DNA of 64,000 bases from an uncultured Fretibacterium sp. (GTDB taxonomy: Bacteria > Synergistota > Synergistia > Synergistales > Aminobacteriaceae). The position numbers and the translations under genes are program-made. The stretch covers positions 1 to 64,000 of the forward strand of contig CALGGR010000325.1 of NCBI GenBank assembly GCA_937915755.1, written 5' to 3'. Shown here one piece after another: positions 51,294 to 60,170 of the stretch. The number at the start of each line of letters is the position of its first letter. The first letter of the stretch is position 1. The notes below the pieces were generated by a model that saw nothing but the letters and a program-made list of their open reading frames with translations, did not search any database and was not told the DNA's origin.

Positions 51294-52049
51294 ATGCTTT
51301 ACGCGGGTATAGACATCGGTTCAACGGCGGCTAAAGCTGTATTGATGAATGAAAACAGAGACGAGATTCTCGGGCGTAAACTGATGCCCTCAGGCTGGAA
51401 CAGCAGGGAGACGGCTCAGGAAATGCTTGAATGGCTCTTGTCTCTGGGACATTCACGCGATGACATCAAAATTATTGCGACTGGTTACGGGCGTATATCG
51501 GTGCCTTACGCTGACAGCACATTAACTGAGATTACATGTCATGGAAAGGGCGCGGCATTTCTTGGCGGTGAAAATCTCACGGTCATAGACATTGGAGGTC
51601 AGGACACGAAGGTAATAATTCTGAGGAACGGGCGGGTTATTGACTTCGTTATGAATGATAAATGCTCGGCTGGAACTGGGAAATTCCTTGAGGTCATGGC
51701 CAACCGAATGGGATTGACGCTTCCTGAATTTTTCGGGCTTGCTGAAAACGGAAAGGACATCAAAATTTCGTCGATGTGTACGGTCTTTGCTGAGAGCGAA
51801 ATTGTCAGCCTCATGGGACTTGGAACTCCGCGCGAGGATATAGCCTGCGGAGCTGTCGGTTCAGTTGTGTCGAAGGTTGCGACTTTAGTCAGCCGTAAAA
51901 ATCCATCGGGCGGTTACTTTTTGACGGGCGGATTTTGTGAAAGCACCCTTTTGATTCGTAAGCTGTCGGAAACTTTAGGCTCTGAAGTCAGGACGAGTCC
52001 TGATGCGCGTTTTGCAGGAGCGATAGGGGCGGCGTTGCTGGGCAAATGA
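51294..52049 (+). CDS. Acyl-CoA dehydratase activator ATPase (BadF/HgdC family)
   Basis: 251 residues; ASKHA ATPase fold with GIDIGSTAAKAVL (phosphate-1) and TVIDIGGQDTKVI (phosphate-2). The two cysteines that hold the dimer-bridging [4Fe-4S] cluster are in MNDKCSAGTGKFLE and ISSMCTVFAESE. It hydrolyses ATP to push a low-potential electron into the dehydratase-like partners. It starts directly after the yedF stop and overlaps the next gene by 4 bases. Confidence 0.93.
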   Translation: MLYAGIDIGSTAAKAVLMNENRDEILGRKLMPSGWNSRETAQEMLEWLLSLGHSRDDIKIIATGYGRISVPYADSTLTEITCHGKGAAFLGGENLTVIDIGGQDTKVIILRNGRVIDFVMNDKCSAGTGKFLEVMANRMGLTLPEFFGLAENGKDIKISSMCTVFAESEIVSLMGLGTPREDIACGAVGSVVSKVATLVSRKNPSGGYFLTGGFCESTLLIRKLSETLGSEVRTSPDARFAGAIGAALLGK

Positions 52050-52678
52050 TTCTTTATGAGCTAGAGAATCTCCGGCGAATGGCATATGTCAGGGCTGTTA
52101 TGAGTGATTACGTCGTGGGCTACATCGGAATGAAGATACCCATCGAGATATTTCATGCGCTTGGGCTTATGGCTGTTCCTGTTTACGGTATCGACAGGGA
52201 AATCCTGAAGTTTTCACGCGAGGAGAAGCTATGCCCTTTGGTTGATGCAACGATAACCTATGCGAAGACGGATAAATGCCCGCTCATTCACAGCGCAAAG
52301 ATGATTGTGATTGATGATACATGCGATTTGATGAGGGGAAAAATGTCCGGGCTTCAGGGGAAATGCATTCACTTTTACGACAACGACCGTGAAAATTTGA
52401 TTGCGGTTATCGAAGAAGTTTACGGCAGAAAGTTTCAGGCTGAAAATCTGAGTTCTGTTCAGAAAGAGCTTGAACGTATACACAGCCGCGTAAAGTCATT
52501 GACGAATGACGAGGTTCAGAGCTTCATTCTTGAATATTACGTCAACTTTCTGGACTTGCCTGAACGCATGAATTTCCTTGACACTTTGCAGGGTAAAGAA
52601 ATTCGTTTGTCTCATGAGTTCGTCGAGACTATTTATCGTTGTCCCGAATGCGGGGGCAAATTTTTGAGGGAGGGATAG
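52046..52678 (+). CDS. Truncated HgdB-like protein with C-terminal zinc ribbon
   Basis: 210 residues. It resembles only the N-terminal cluster-binding half of the dehydratase D-component: GYIGMKIPIEIFHALGLMAVPVYG, KLCPLVDATITYAKTDKCPLIHSAKMIVIDDTCDLM. Those cysteines match the cluster ligands of the full-length neighbours. The second half is replaced by a helical stretch and an unpaired CPxCGG half-ribbon (YRCPECGGKFL). It is coupled to the activator gene (4-base overlap) and followed 4 bases later by a full-length paralogue. It could be a cluster scaffold, electron shuttle or regulatory subunit; I know no characterised equivalent. Confidence 0.72.
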   Translation: MILYELENLRRMAYVRAVMSDYVVGYIGMKIPIEIFHALGLMAVPVYGIDREILKFSREEKLCPLVDATITYAKTDKCPLIHSAKMIVIDDTCDLMRGKMSGLQGKCIHFYDNDRENLIAVIEEVYGRKFQAENLSSVQKELERIHSRVKSLTNDEVQSFILEYYVNFLDLPERMNFLDTLQGKEIRLSHEFVETIYRCPECGGKFLREG

Positions 52679-52682
52679 ATTT

Positions 52683-53960
52683 ATGGCAGATTATCACGAA
52701 ATGTGGGAAGCTCTTGGAATGGACGTTAAAACACACGACCTTCTATGTGAGGCACTTCCCGGAGCGTTCGGAGATGTTTACTTGTCGCAGGAGAACAGGC
52801 CGGAAGGTATGGACTACTTCAACATGGTGGTCGCTGAAATTCACGGCATAAGGCCCGCTGAACTCGTCGAGCATAAGAAGAAAGGCGGAAAGGTCGTCGG
52901 GACATTCTGCATTCATGTACCCGATGAAATTCCGATTTCGGCAGGAGCTATTGCTACGGGGTTATGCTCAGGGTCTCAGTTCTGGGTTCCGGGAGGCGAA
53001 AAGAAGTTACCCGCCGCAACTTGTCCGCTGATTAAGGCGAGTTTGGGCGCGAGGTTTGACAGGACATGCCCGTTCTTCAGGCTCGCGGATTTGTTCGTCG
53101 GTGAGACCACGTGCGACGGTAAGAAAAAGGCTTGGGAAATTCTCGCTGAGGACGCGCCAATGTACATCATGGACATTCCGCAGATGAAAAGGCCGAAAGA
53201 CTATGAGCATTGGAACGAGGAAATTCACGGCTATCTGAAGAAGTGTGAGGAGCTTACAGGCAACGAGGTAACTCCCGCAAGCCTAAGAAGCGCGATTATT
53301 CTCCTCAACAAGAAGCGCAAGGCTCTCCATAGGCTCGCAAGTTTCCGAAAACTCGACAACATTCCCATAAGCGGGAAAGATGTTCTTCTCATCACGCAGA
53401 TAGCATTCTACGATGACCCCGCAAGAATCACAGCGCAAATCAACAAGCTCTGCGATGAACTTGACGAACGCGCAAAGAATAATGTCTCAGTCTTCCCGAA
53501 AGGAACAAAGAGGATTTTGCTGACTGGTACACCGCTTTCAATCCCGAACTGGAAACTTCACCACATCATTGAAACTCTCGGCGGTGCTGTGGTATGCGAG
53601 GAGATGTGCACGGGAATACGTTATTACGAGAAGTGCGTCGACGAATCAGGCTCGACGATTGACGAGATGATTACGCATTTGACTGAGCGTTACATGGGAG
53701 CGATTCACTGTGCTTGCTTCACGCCGAACTCAGAGCGGATCGACGACATCAAACGTCTGGCTAAAGAGTACAAGGCTGACGGAGTTATTGACGTGAACCT
53801 GAAGTTCTGCAACATCTATGACACTGAGGGCTACTTCGTCGAACGTGAGCTGAATAACGCGGGTATTCCCGTTCTCGGAATAGAGACCGACTACACGGAT
53901 CAGGACGCTGAACAGCTCAAGACCCGAATCGGCGCGTTCTTGGAGATGCTGGGGAATTGA
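52683..53960 (+). CDS. 2-hydroxyacyl-CoA dehydratase-like / double-cubane reductase protein 2
   Basis: 425 residues; HgdB-like. N-terminal cluster region: GTFCIHVPDEIPISAGAIATGLCSG, ATCPLIKASLGARFDRTCPFFRLADLFVGETTCDGKKKAWEIL. C-terminal domain: LLTGTPLSIPNWKLHHIIETLGGAVVCEEMCTG, HCACFTPNSERIDDI and LKFCNIYDTEGY. About 45 residues longer than the first copy, with an N-terminal extension. The pair may be two alternative catalytic components sharing one activator. It overlaps the DUF3343 gene by 4 bases. Confidence 0.88.
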   Translation: MADYHEMWEALGMDVKTHDLLCEALPGAFGDVYLSQENRPEGMDYFNMVVAEIHGIRPAELVEHKKKGGKVVGTFCIHVPDEIPISAGAIATGLCSGSQFWVPGGEKKLPAATCPLIKASLGARFDRTCPFFRLADLFVGETTCDGKKKAWEILAEDAPMYIMDIPQMKRPKDYEHWNEEIHGYLKKCEELTGNEVTPASLRSAIILLNKKRKALHRLASFRKLDNIPISGKDVLLITQIAFYDDPARITAQINKLCDELDERAKNNVSVFPKGTKRILLTGTPLSIPNWKLHHIIETLGGAVVCEEMCTGIRYYEKCVDESGSTIDEMITHLTERYMGAIHCACFTPNSERIDDIKRLAKEYKADGVIDVNLKFCNIYDTEGYFVERELNNAGIPVLGIETDYTDQDAEQLKTRIGAFLEMLGN

Positions 53961-54214
53961 GCGCGAGGCATTACGTTTTATTTCCCGACGTAACGAACGC
54001 ACAGAGGCTCTATGACATTCTCAAGGCTGGGGGCATAAAATGCACATTCGCTCCCACGCCTAGAGAGGCCGACAAATGTTGCGGGGTCTGTGTTCTCTTT
54101 CAAGATGGCAACGACAGAGAGGCAATCGAAAAATTCATCTCTGAGAACGGAATAAATATCTTGAGATTTTACGACGGAGAATCAGGCGACCCCCAAAGAA
54201 TGAAATTTTGCTGA
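53957..54214 (+). CDS. DUF3343 protein (putative Se/S carrier-like)
   Basis: 85 residues; RHYVLFPDVTNAQRLYDILKAGGIKCTFAPTPREADKCCGVCVLF is the DUF3343 pattern with a CCGVC cluster. It overlaps the dehydratase-like gene by 4 bases. The C-terminal ...MKFC ends at a true TGA followed by the ribosome-binding site of the transporter gene. It is the second DUF3343 in the window, again closing a redox operon. Confidence 0.85.
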   Translation: MSARHYVLFPDVTNAQRLYDILKAGGIKCTFAPTPREADKCCGVCVLFQDGNDREAIEKFISENGINILRFYDGESGDPQRMKFC

Positions 54215-54233
54215 ATTGAGGTGGAATTGAAGT

Positions 54234-55139
54234 ATGGATTTTCTGAAACGTTATCCTATTCCGATAGCTGGATTGATTCTCGGGCTTTTCGCGCTTGGGA
54301 ACTTGATACAGAGTTACAGTGCTGATGCGAGGATTGCACTCGGAGTAACCGCATTGGTCTTATACGTTCCTTATCTGCTGAAAGTTGCTGTACTGAACGT
54401 TAAACTGCGTGAGCCGCTTGACAATCCTGTAGCTGCGAGCGTCTTCCCGACGTTCACGATGGCCACGATGCTTCTCGCGGGCTACGTGAAACCTTACAGC
54501 GCTGGGTGTGCAAGCATAATATGGTACGCGGGATTAGCCGGCCATGTACTGCTGATAATATGGTTCACGATGAAGTTTCTGCTTCGTAACTTTGCAATCA
54601 AAAAGGTATTCCCGTCATGGTTCATTGTCTACGTCGGGATTGCTGTAGCGAGTGTTTCTGCGCCTGTTACGGGACAGTTAGCGATAGGGCGGTATGCGTT
54701 CTGGTTCGCGTTCGTAACTTACATCTGCCTTCTCGTCATAGTCTGCAAGAGAGTGTTCCTCGTCGGCGAAATTCCTGCTCCGGCCATGCCTACAACGGTA
54801 ATATTTGCGGCTCCTGCTTCACTTCTGCTCGCGGGGTACATGGTTTCGTTCCCGGAAAAGGAAGCATGGATTGTGTACTTGCTGTTCGCAATGTCGATGT
54901 TCTTCTGGGTCGTGGGAATGATGTATTTCGCAAAGACTTTCAGGGGCGCGTTCATGCCTAGTCATTCAGCTTTCACGTTCCCGTTGGTGATAAGCGGAAT
55001 TGCAACTAAGATGTCAGCGCAGTTCACGGGATTTTCGTGGCAGGGTGCATTTGCTGACATTCAGACGTTGATTGCGGCAGTAATCGTTTTGTGGGTACTT
55101 GCGCGCTACGTGATGTTTCTGTTCAACGGCGCGAAGTAA
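54234..55139 (+). CDS. TDT-family (TehA/Mae1-like) transporter
   Basis: 301 residues with ten predicted membrane helices. The opening PIPIAGLILGLFALGNLI and PVAASVFPTFTMATMLLAGY match the tellurite-resistance/dicarboxylate transporter family. Members move C4-dicarboxylates, sulfite or tellurite-like anions. AGGTGG lies 10 bases before the ATG. Its place after the dehydratase-like operon suggests export or import of a small acid used or made there. Confidence 0.85.
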   Translation: MDFLKRYPIPIAGLILGLFALGNLIQSYSADARIALGVTALVLYVPYLLKVAVLNVKLREPLDNPVAASVFPTFTMATMLLAGYVKPYSAGCASIIWYAGLAGHVLLIIWFTMKFLLRNFAIKKVFPSWFIVYVGIAVASVSAPVTGQLAIGRYAFWFAFVTYICLLVIVCKRVFLVGEIPAPAMPTTVIFAAPASLLLAGYMVSFPEKEAWIVYLLFAMSMFFWVVGMMYFAKTFRGAFMPSHSAFTFPLVISGIATKMSAQFTGFSWQGAFADIQTLIAAVIVLWVLARYVMFLFNGAK

Positions 55140-55166
55140 GGTAAAAATTCAAGGGGGTAAATTTCA

Positions 55167-55637
55167 ATGACACGTGAAGAATATGTGAAGTCAATCCGTG
55201 ATACCGCAGAAGAATATTTCAGGAGCGGTACATACTTCTGTTCTGAGGCGGTACTTCAGACGATCAACGATGCGCTTGGCCAGCCTTTCAGCGAGGAAAT
55301 CGTGAAGATGGCATCAAGTTTCCCGATTGGAATGGGGAAGGCTCAGTGCTTATGCGGTGCGGTTTCGGGCGGAGAGATGGCACTCGGTATCGTCTATGGG
55401 CGAGTGAAGGGTCAGCCTATGGATCCTAAGATGTTTGTGGTTGCGAAGGGCCTTCATGATTTCGTGAAAGAGAAATACGGGGCAACATGCTGCCGTGTTA
55501 TGACGCGACAGTGGGCAGGGGATAATTTCATGTCGCCTGAGCGCAAGGCACATTGCATCGAGATTACGGGTGTAGTTGCGGAGTGGGTAGCGAACACACT
55601 CATTGACGACGGGAAGCTGGTAGTACCTGCCGCGTAA
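55167..55637 (+). CDS. C_GCAxxG_C_C family redox protein
   Basis: 156 residues. The family name motif is visible: YFCSEAVLQTIND, then QCLCGAVSGGEMALG, then KYGATCCRVM and KAHCIEITG. These cysteines probably bind a metal cluster or form a redox site. GGGGG lies upstream of the ATG. It is the last + strand gene before a terminator and the convergent speE block. Confidence 0.82.
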   Translation: MTREEYVKSIRDTAEEYFRSGTYFCSEAVLQTINDALGQPFSEEIVKMASSFPIGMGKAQCLCGAVSGGEMALGIVYGRVKGQPMDPKMFVVAKGLHDFVKEKYGATCCRVMTRQWAGDNFMSPERKAHCIEITGVVAEWVANTLIDDGKLVVPAA

Positions 55638-55684
55638 AGATTTTACCAACATATCAAAAGTCCTCTCCAAACTGAGAAAAAATT

Positions 55685-55717
55685 TCCCCCGGCCATGTTC
55701 TGACTGGGGGACTTTTT
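55685..55717. terminator. Terminator between convergent operons
   Basis: TCCCCC and GGGGGA form a 6-bp stem around a loop of about 15 bases, followed on the + strand by CTTTTTG. An outer AAAGTCC/GGACTTT pairing can extend it. It serves the C_GCAxxG_C_C gene and possibly speE from the other side. Confidence 0.65.
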
Positions 55718-55718
55718 G

Positions 55719-56570
55719 TTACTTTATCATTTCTTCAAGGAAAGGCGGCAAAACGAAGCTAGCCCTATGAATCTCAGACGTGTAATATCTTGTAGGCTTA
55801 ACCATCCTCAAAGGCTCAAACGAACTCTCACGCATTGAAGCGAGGCCGTAAGTCCACATTCCCGAAGGATACGTCGGCACAACTCCCCAGTACATTCGCA
55901 CGCACGGAAATACCTTCCTCATCTCACGTATCGCCTGAGTCATTATGTCGGTGTCAGTGAACGGCGATTCCGTGAGTTCCGAGAGCATGGCCGAGTCCGT
56001 CATTACCCTCTTAACGTCCTCGTAGAATCCCGACTGGAACAACCCCGCAGCAAAGTCAACAGGGTCTGTGCTGTCAATAATAACTACATCGTAGCGTTCG
56101 TCCGTCTCACGGATATACTTCATCGCGTCCATACATTTAACGTCCGCCCTCGCGTCATCAAATGAACAGCCAGCGAACGGCAGATACTTCTTCGACGATT
56201 CTATGACTCTCTCGTCAATGTCGATGAGGGTGCATTTCTTCACGCATCCATGCTTCAGGACCTCGCGCATTATTGCCCCGTCTCCTCCGCCTATAATCAT
56301 AACGTTCTTGGGGTCAGGGTGAGCGCAGATAGGAACGTGAGCCATCATCTCAGAGTATGTGAACTCGTCCCGTTCAGTGAGCTGGTATGCGCCGTCAAGC
56401 ATCAGGGTTCGGCCGTATTCGTATGTGTCAGCAATGAGAAGCTCTTGATACGGAGTCTTCTCGGAATGAAGAACGCTCTTGACGCGCATTGAGAGCTTGA
56501 GATTGTCGGTGCTGTATTCGGTCAGCCAAAGCTCATTGTTCCTCTTTGGCCTCATAACATACTCGCTCAT
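55719..56570 (-). CDS. speE: Spermidine synthase (polyamine aminopropyltransferase)
   Basis: 283 residues. LWLTEYSTDNLKLSMRVKSVLHSEKTPYQEL opens the N-terminal beta domain. The SAM-like binding loop is NVMIIGGGDGAIMREVLKHG with TLIDIDERVIESSKKYLP, and the catalytic region is YDVVIIDSTDPVDFAAGLFQSGFYEDVKR. It transfers aminopropyl from decarboxylated SAM to putrescine. It overlaps the flavodiiron gene by 4 bases (ATGA) and is last in that unit. Confidence 0.94.
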   Translation of the reverse strand: MSEYVMRPKRNNELWLTEYSTDNLKLSMRVKSVLHSEKTPYQELLIADTYEYGRTLMLDGAYQLTERDEFTYSEMMAHVPICAHPDPKNVMIIGGGDGAIMREVLKHGCVKKCTLIDIDERVIESSKKYLPFAGCSFDDARADVKCMDAMKYIRETDERYDVVIIDSTDPVDFAAGLFQSGFYEDVKRVMTDSAMLSELTESPFTDTDIMTQAIREMRKVFPCVRMYWGVVPTYPSGMWTYGLASMRESSFEPLRMVKPTRYYTSEIHRASFVLPPFLEEMIK

Positions 56571-57760
56571 GCCAAGATTGCTTCTCCTAAATTCGCGCCA
56601 AGCTCGCAGAGTTTCTCCATATCCTCAGCGGTCGGTGATGTGTATACTTCGACTTCCGGCCCTGCAAGCTGTAACTTGCTCTTCTCCGCGTAATCTTTGA
56701 GTGCCGTCAATGCTCCCTTGCTCCATGAGTAGCTACCTGCAACTCCGAGAATCTTGTTCTTCGGCATACGGTTTAGGAGCTTCGAGCATAGTGCTTCCAT
56801 TGGCGGGAAAAGCTGTGTGTTATACGTGCAGGCCATGAGCGCAAAGCCCTTGAACTTCCAGATGTCCCTCAGAATATATGAAGGGTCGGTGCGTGATACG
56901 TCGTAGATTCTGATGTCCTTTATGCCGGATTTTGCGAGTCCTGTTGAGACAGCTTCGGCCATTTTGCGGGTGTTACCGTACATTGAGCCGTAGACGACGA
57001 CAGCCCCATTCTCGCCCTCGTACTTGCTCCACTTGTCATAGAGAGAGATGACTTTCTTGATGTCCTTGCGGAAGAGCGTGCCGTGAGACGGGAATATGCT
57101 GGTGATTGGGAGTGCGCCGAGCTTCTTCAGTGCGACCTGAACAATGTTTGAGTATTTCCCGACTATGCAGGCGTAATACCTCAGCATCTCATCTTCCCAG
57201 CGTTCGGGGTTCTTCTCGTCGTCGAAAATTCCTCCCTCATGCGCCCCAAACCCTCCGAATGAGTCGTTCGAGAACAATACTCCCGTTGTAGTGTCGAACG
57301 TTACCATGCTTTCAGGCCAATGAAGCATAGGAACTGTGAAGAATCTCAGAACGTGCCCGCCCAAGTCAAGAGTGTCGCCGTCCTTAACGGTTATAACATC
57401 CTCAGTGATCCCGTGATAGCCCTTGAGCATCGGGAGAGTCTTTGCGTTGCCGATGAATTTCAGCGAAGGCCATATTGATTTTAGCTGTGAGATTAGTCCC
57501 GCGTGGTCAGGCTCCATATGGTTGACGACAAGATAGTTGAGCGTCCTGTGTCCGAGAGCCTCAGTGAGCTTGTTCACATAATCATCAAGGTACGGGCCTT
57601 TAACCGTGTCGATTGCGGCTGTTGCTGTTGTTCCGAGAACTGCGTACGCGTTATAGGCGACTCCCTGCGGCAACGGCCAGAGGGACTCGAACATGTCCGT
57701 CTCATGGTCATTCACTCCGAGCCACCATGTATCTTTATTCACTTGTACTGGTTTGTACAC
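56567..57760 (-). CDS. Flavodiiron protein (FprA family, O2/NO reductase)
   Basis: 397 residues from a GTG at 57760, chosen because AAGGAGG lies 7 bases before it; an upstream ATG adds 13 poorly conserved residues. N-terminal metallo-beta-lactamase domain with the diiron motif HMEPDHAG, further ligand regions HWPESMVTFD and FPSHGTLF. C-terminal flavodoxin domain with FMN loop VYGSMYGNTRKMAEAV and GSYSWSKGALTAL. It reduces O2 to water and protects the oxygen-sensitive Sec and Fe-S enzymes of this anaerobe. Confidence 0.94.
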   Translation of the reverse strand: MYKPVQVNKDTWWLGVNDHETDMFESLWPLPQGVAYNAYAVLGTTATAAIDTVKGPYLDDYVNKLTEALGHRTLNYLVVNHMEPDHAGLISQLKSIWPSLKFIGNAKTLPMLKGYHGITEDVITVKDGDTLDLGGHVLRFFTVPMLHWPESMVTFDTTTGVLFSNDSFGGFGAHEGGIFDDEKNPERWEDEMLRYYACIVGKYSNIVQVALKKLGALPITSIFPSHGTLFRKDIKKVISLYDKWSKYEGENGAVVVYGSMYGNTRKMAEAVSTGLAKSGIKDIRIYDVSRTDPSYILRDIWKFKGFALMACTYNTQLFPPMEALCSKLLNRMPKNKILGVAGSYSWSKGALTALKDYAEKSKLQLAGPEVEVYTSPTAEDMEKLCELGANLGEAILA

Positions 57761-57815
57761 ACTAATTCCTCCTTCTTGTGAGTGATTATTGTCTGCCATT
57801 GTATCATGTCATGCC

Positions 57816-60170
57816 TCACTTGAACTCAACAATCGTAACCCCGTAGCCTCCTTCGCCCTCAACGCCCAGCCTGTAGCTTTTGACATAACTCAGCCTCGAC
57901 AAAAGAGCATGGACTTCCCGCCTCAATATCCCCTCGCCCCTTCCATGTATAACTGTAACGACGGAATGATTCGACCTGTAAGCCTTATCGAGATAGCTTG
58001 CGACTAGGGGCATTGCTTCAGCGACCAGCATTCCACGAACCATTATTGACGACGGGACTGTCTCAGGTCTTGGGAGCTTCGTAGTGTCCTGAGGCGGGGT
58101 TGCAACCTGAGCTTTCTTGTCGGTGGCAATGAGCTGGCTCAATGGAACGTCAACACTCATCGGCCCGGCTGTCATGTAAGCGCGTCCGTTGCGGATCTCG
58201 TTGATGATCCCGACGATGCCGCTTCCTGCGATCATGGCCGTAACTCCCGGAGCTGGCTCGAACGGTTTGGGGCTGTTCTGAATCTCTCGCTCTGTACGTT
58301 TCTGATGACGCTTGTCGATAACGCCTCGTAAAGTTTTAAGCTCTCTTCGTTTCACGTTGTAGCCTTTCCGTGCAATGTCTCTTGCTGACTCCTCAATGCT
58401 CCGTATGATCTCCTTCGAGGTTTCTTCGGCCTGAGCGATGAACTTCTCAGCTTTACGGTCGGCGGCCTGCATGATCTTGTCGCGCTGAGTGTCGATTTCC
58501 TTGACGCGGTTCTGGTATGCCCTCCGCAAGTCCTCAGCTTCCTTCATGGCCGTGTGGACTTCACGTTCTGCGGTATAGAGTGCTGCCTTACGCTCGTTGA
58601 GTTCGCTCATTATGTCCTCTGCCGTAAGCTCTCGGGAATCAAGTTCACCCTGTGCGAGTCTTAATACATTCTCCGGCATTCCGTAGCGTCTGGCAATGAG
58701 TAGCGCGCTGCTTCTTCCGGGAATCCCCATCAATAGCCTGTAAGTCGGCTGTAACTTCTGAATGTCGAACTCCATGCTTGCGGTCTCAACTCCGTCCGTT
58801 GTGAGTGCGTACTGCTTCACTGGGTTGTGATGTGTCGTTGCGAGGGTAACACAGCCCATCTCCTTGAGCGTCTGCAATATCGCCACGCCCAAAGCCGCGC
58901 CCTCGTGAGGATCTGTGCCTGCTCCAAGTTCGTCAAGCAGCACTAGCGACGAGTCTGTTGCGTTCTTCAGAATGTGTATGATCTTCTGCAAGTGTGCGCT
59001 GAACGTCGAAAGATTCTGCTCAATGCTCTGTTCGTCGCCTATGTCCTCATATATCGCGTCGAACGTCCCGATTACAGTGCCGTCCCTCGCCGGAAGTGGA
59101 AGCCCAAGCCAAGCAATGGCAATCATGACTCCTGCCGTTTTGAGGGTTACGGTCTTTCCGCCGGTATTCGAGCCTGTTATTACAAGGGTAGTGAAACCTT
59201 CACCGCATGAGACTGAAACGGGTACGGCCTTGTCCTTCAGCATTGGGTGTCTTGCGTCAATTAGGCGGAAGAATTTTTTTGCCGACAATTCAGGAATCAC
59301 CCAGTGCTTGTTACGGATTAAGTCATCGCATACACATAGAAGGTCAAAAGTTCCTATGACTCTCTCGGCGTTGATGACAGCATTTTCGCGGGACAATATA
59401 TTCCGTGTGAGCGCGAGAAGTATCAAACGCTCCTCGTCCTGCTCGTCCTTAGTCTTCACTATGAGGTCATTGTTGACACGGGATAATGATTTCGGCTCCA
59501 TGTAGACGGAATTTCCCGATGCTGAACGCTCAACGGCGAGTCCCGGAAACCTGTTAATGTATTCCTGACGAACAAGCAGCAGGAATCTTCCCTCGCGCCA
59601 TGAAAGTGAACGTTCCTGCAACATGTTCACGGTATCGGAGTCCTCAAAGAGTTTCTGCGCTATCCTTCGGCCATTGCGTTTCAAGTTCTCGATTTCCTCA
59701 CGTATAACCGCAAGTTTAGGAGAAGCGTTGTCAGCGAGCCTCCCAGAATCTTCGACGACATTCAAAGCCTCGATCTCCGGCGAAAAATCCCTTATACCCC
59801 GCCTCAATGCGTCAACAGTCTGGTAATTCCCTGAGACTTCCGCAAGTCCTTCACGGATTTGTCGCGCACATTGCAATACCGCCCTCACCCTCAACAATTC
59901 CTCGCCCGAAAGGATACCGCTCTTCTTTGCGTTTGGGAACATCGGGGAGACAGCTTCAAGTCCTGCGTTGAAGGTAAATTCTCCGTTGTGGTCAGTGAGG
60001 TCAAGCCATTCACGGAGCAATTTCTCGCGCTCACGGAGAGAGTTGTAATCCTTCGCCGGCTTAAGCGAGGCCAAAATTAACTCCCCTAATCCGCCTCTCA
60101 GTCTTTCACGGAAGGGGAGCAAGTTTTTCTCAAGCTCTAATATTTCTGCAACGTTGTCCGAGATTTGCAT
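57816..60170 (-). CDS. mutS2: Endonuclease MutS2
   Basis: 784 residues. MutS-like core and clamp (EYINRFPGLAVERSASGNSVYMEP), ATPase with Walker A VITGSNTGGKTVTLKTAG and Walker B SLVLLDELGAGTDPHEGAALG, a coiled-coil (about 500-610) and the C-terminal Smr endonuclease domain ending HGRGEGILRREVHALL. It acts on branched DNA or on collided ribosomes (RqcU-like role in Firmicutes). It starts 0 bases after the cvpA stop, so the genes are co-transcribed. Confidence 0.95.
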   Translation of the reverse strand: MQISDNVAEILELEKNLLPFRERLRGGLGELILASLKPAKDYNSLREREKLLREWLDLTDHNGEFTFNAGLEAVSPMFPNAKKSGILSGEELLRVRAVLQCARQIREGLAEVSGNYQTVDALRRGIRDFSPEIEALNVVEDSGRLADNASPKLAVIREEIENLKRNGRRIAQKLFEDSDTVNMLQERSLSWREGRFLLLVRQEYINRFPGLAVERSASGNSVYMEPKSLSRVNNDLIVKTKDEQDEERLILLALTRNILSRENAVINAERVIGTFDLLCVCDDLIRNKHWVIPELSAKKFFRLIDARHPMLKDKAVPVSVSCGEGFTTLVITGSNTGGKTVTLKTAGVMIAIAWLGLPLPARDGTVIGTFDAIYEDIGDEQSIEQNLSTFSAHLQKIIHILKNATDSSLVLLDELGAGTDPHEGAALGVAILQTLKEMGCVTLATTHHNPVKQYALTTDGVETASMEFDIQKLQPTYRLLMGIPGRSSALLIARRYGMPENVLRLAQGELDSRELTAEDIMSELNERKAALYTAEREVHTAMKEAEDLRRAYQNRVKEIDTQRDKIMQAADRKAEKFIAQAEETSKEIIRSIEESARDIARKGYNVKRRELKTLRGVIDKRHQKRTEREIQNSPKPFEPAPGVTAMIAGSGIVGIINEIRNGRAYMTAGPMSVDVPLSQLIATDKKAQVATPPQDTTKLPRPETVPSSIMVRGMLVAEAMPLVASYLDKAYRSNHSVVTVIHGRGEGILRREVHALLSRLSYVKSYRLGVEGEGGYGVTIVEFK

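Noticed and set aside
54212..54214. TGA after Cys at the end of the second DUF3343 gene as a possible Sec codon
   Set aside because: The following bases form the ribosome-binding region of the TDT transporter gene, no hairpin follows at SECIS distance, and DUF3343 proteins normally end near here.
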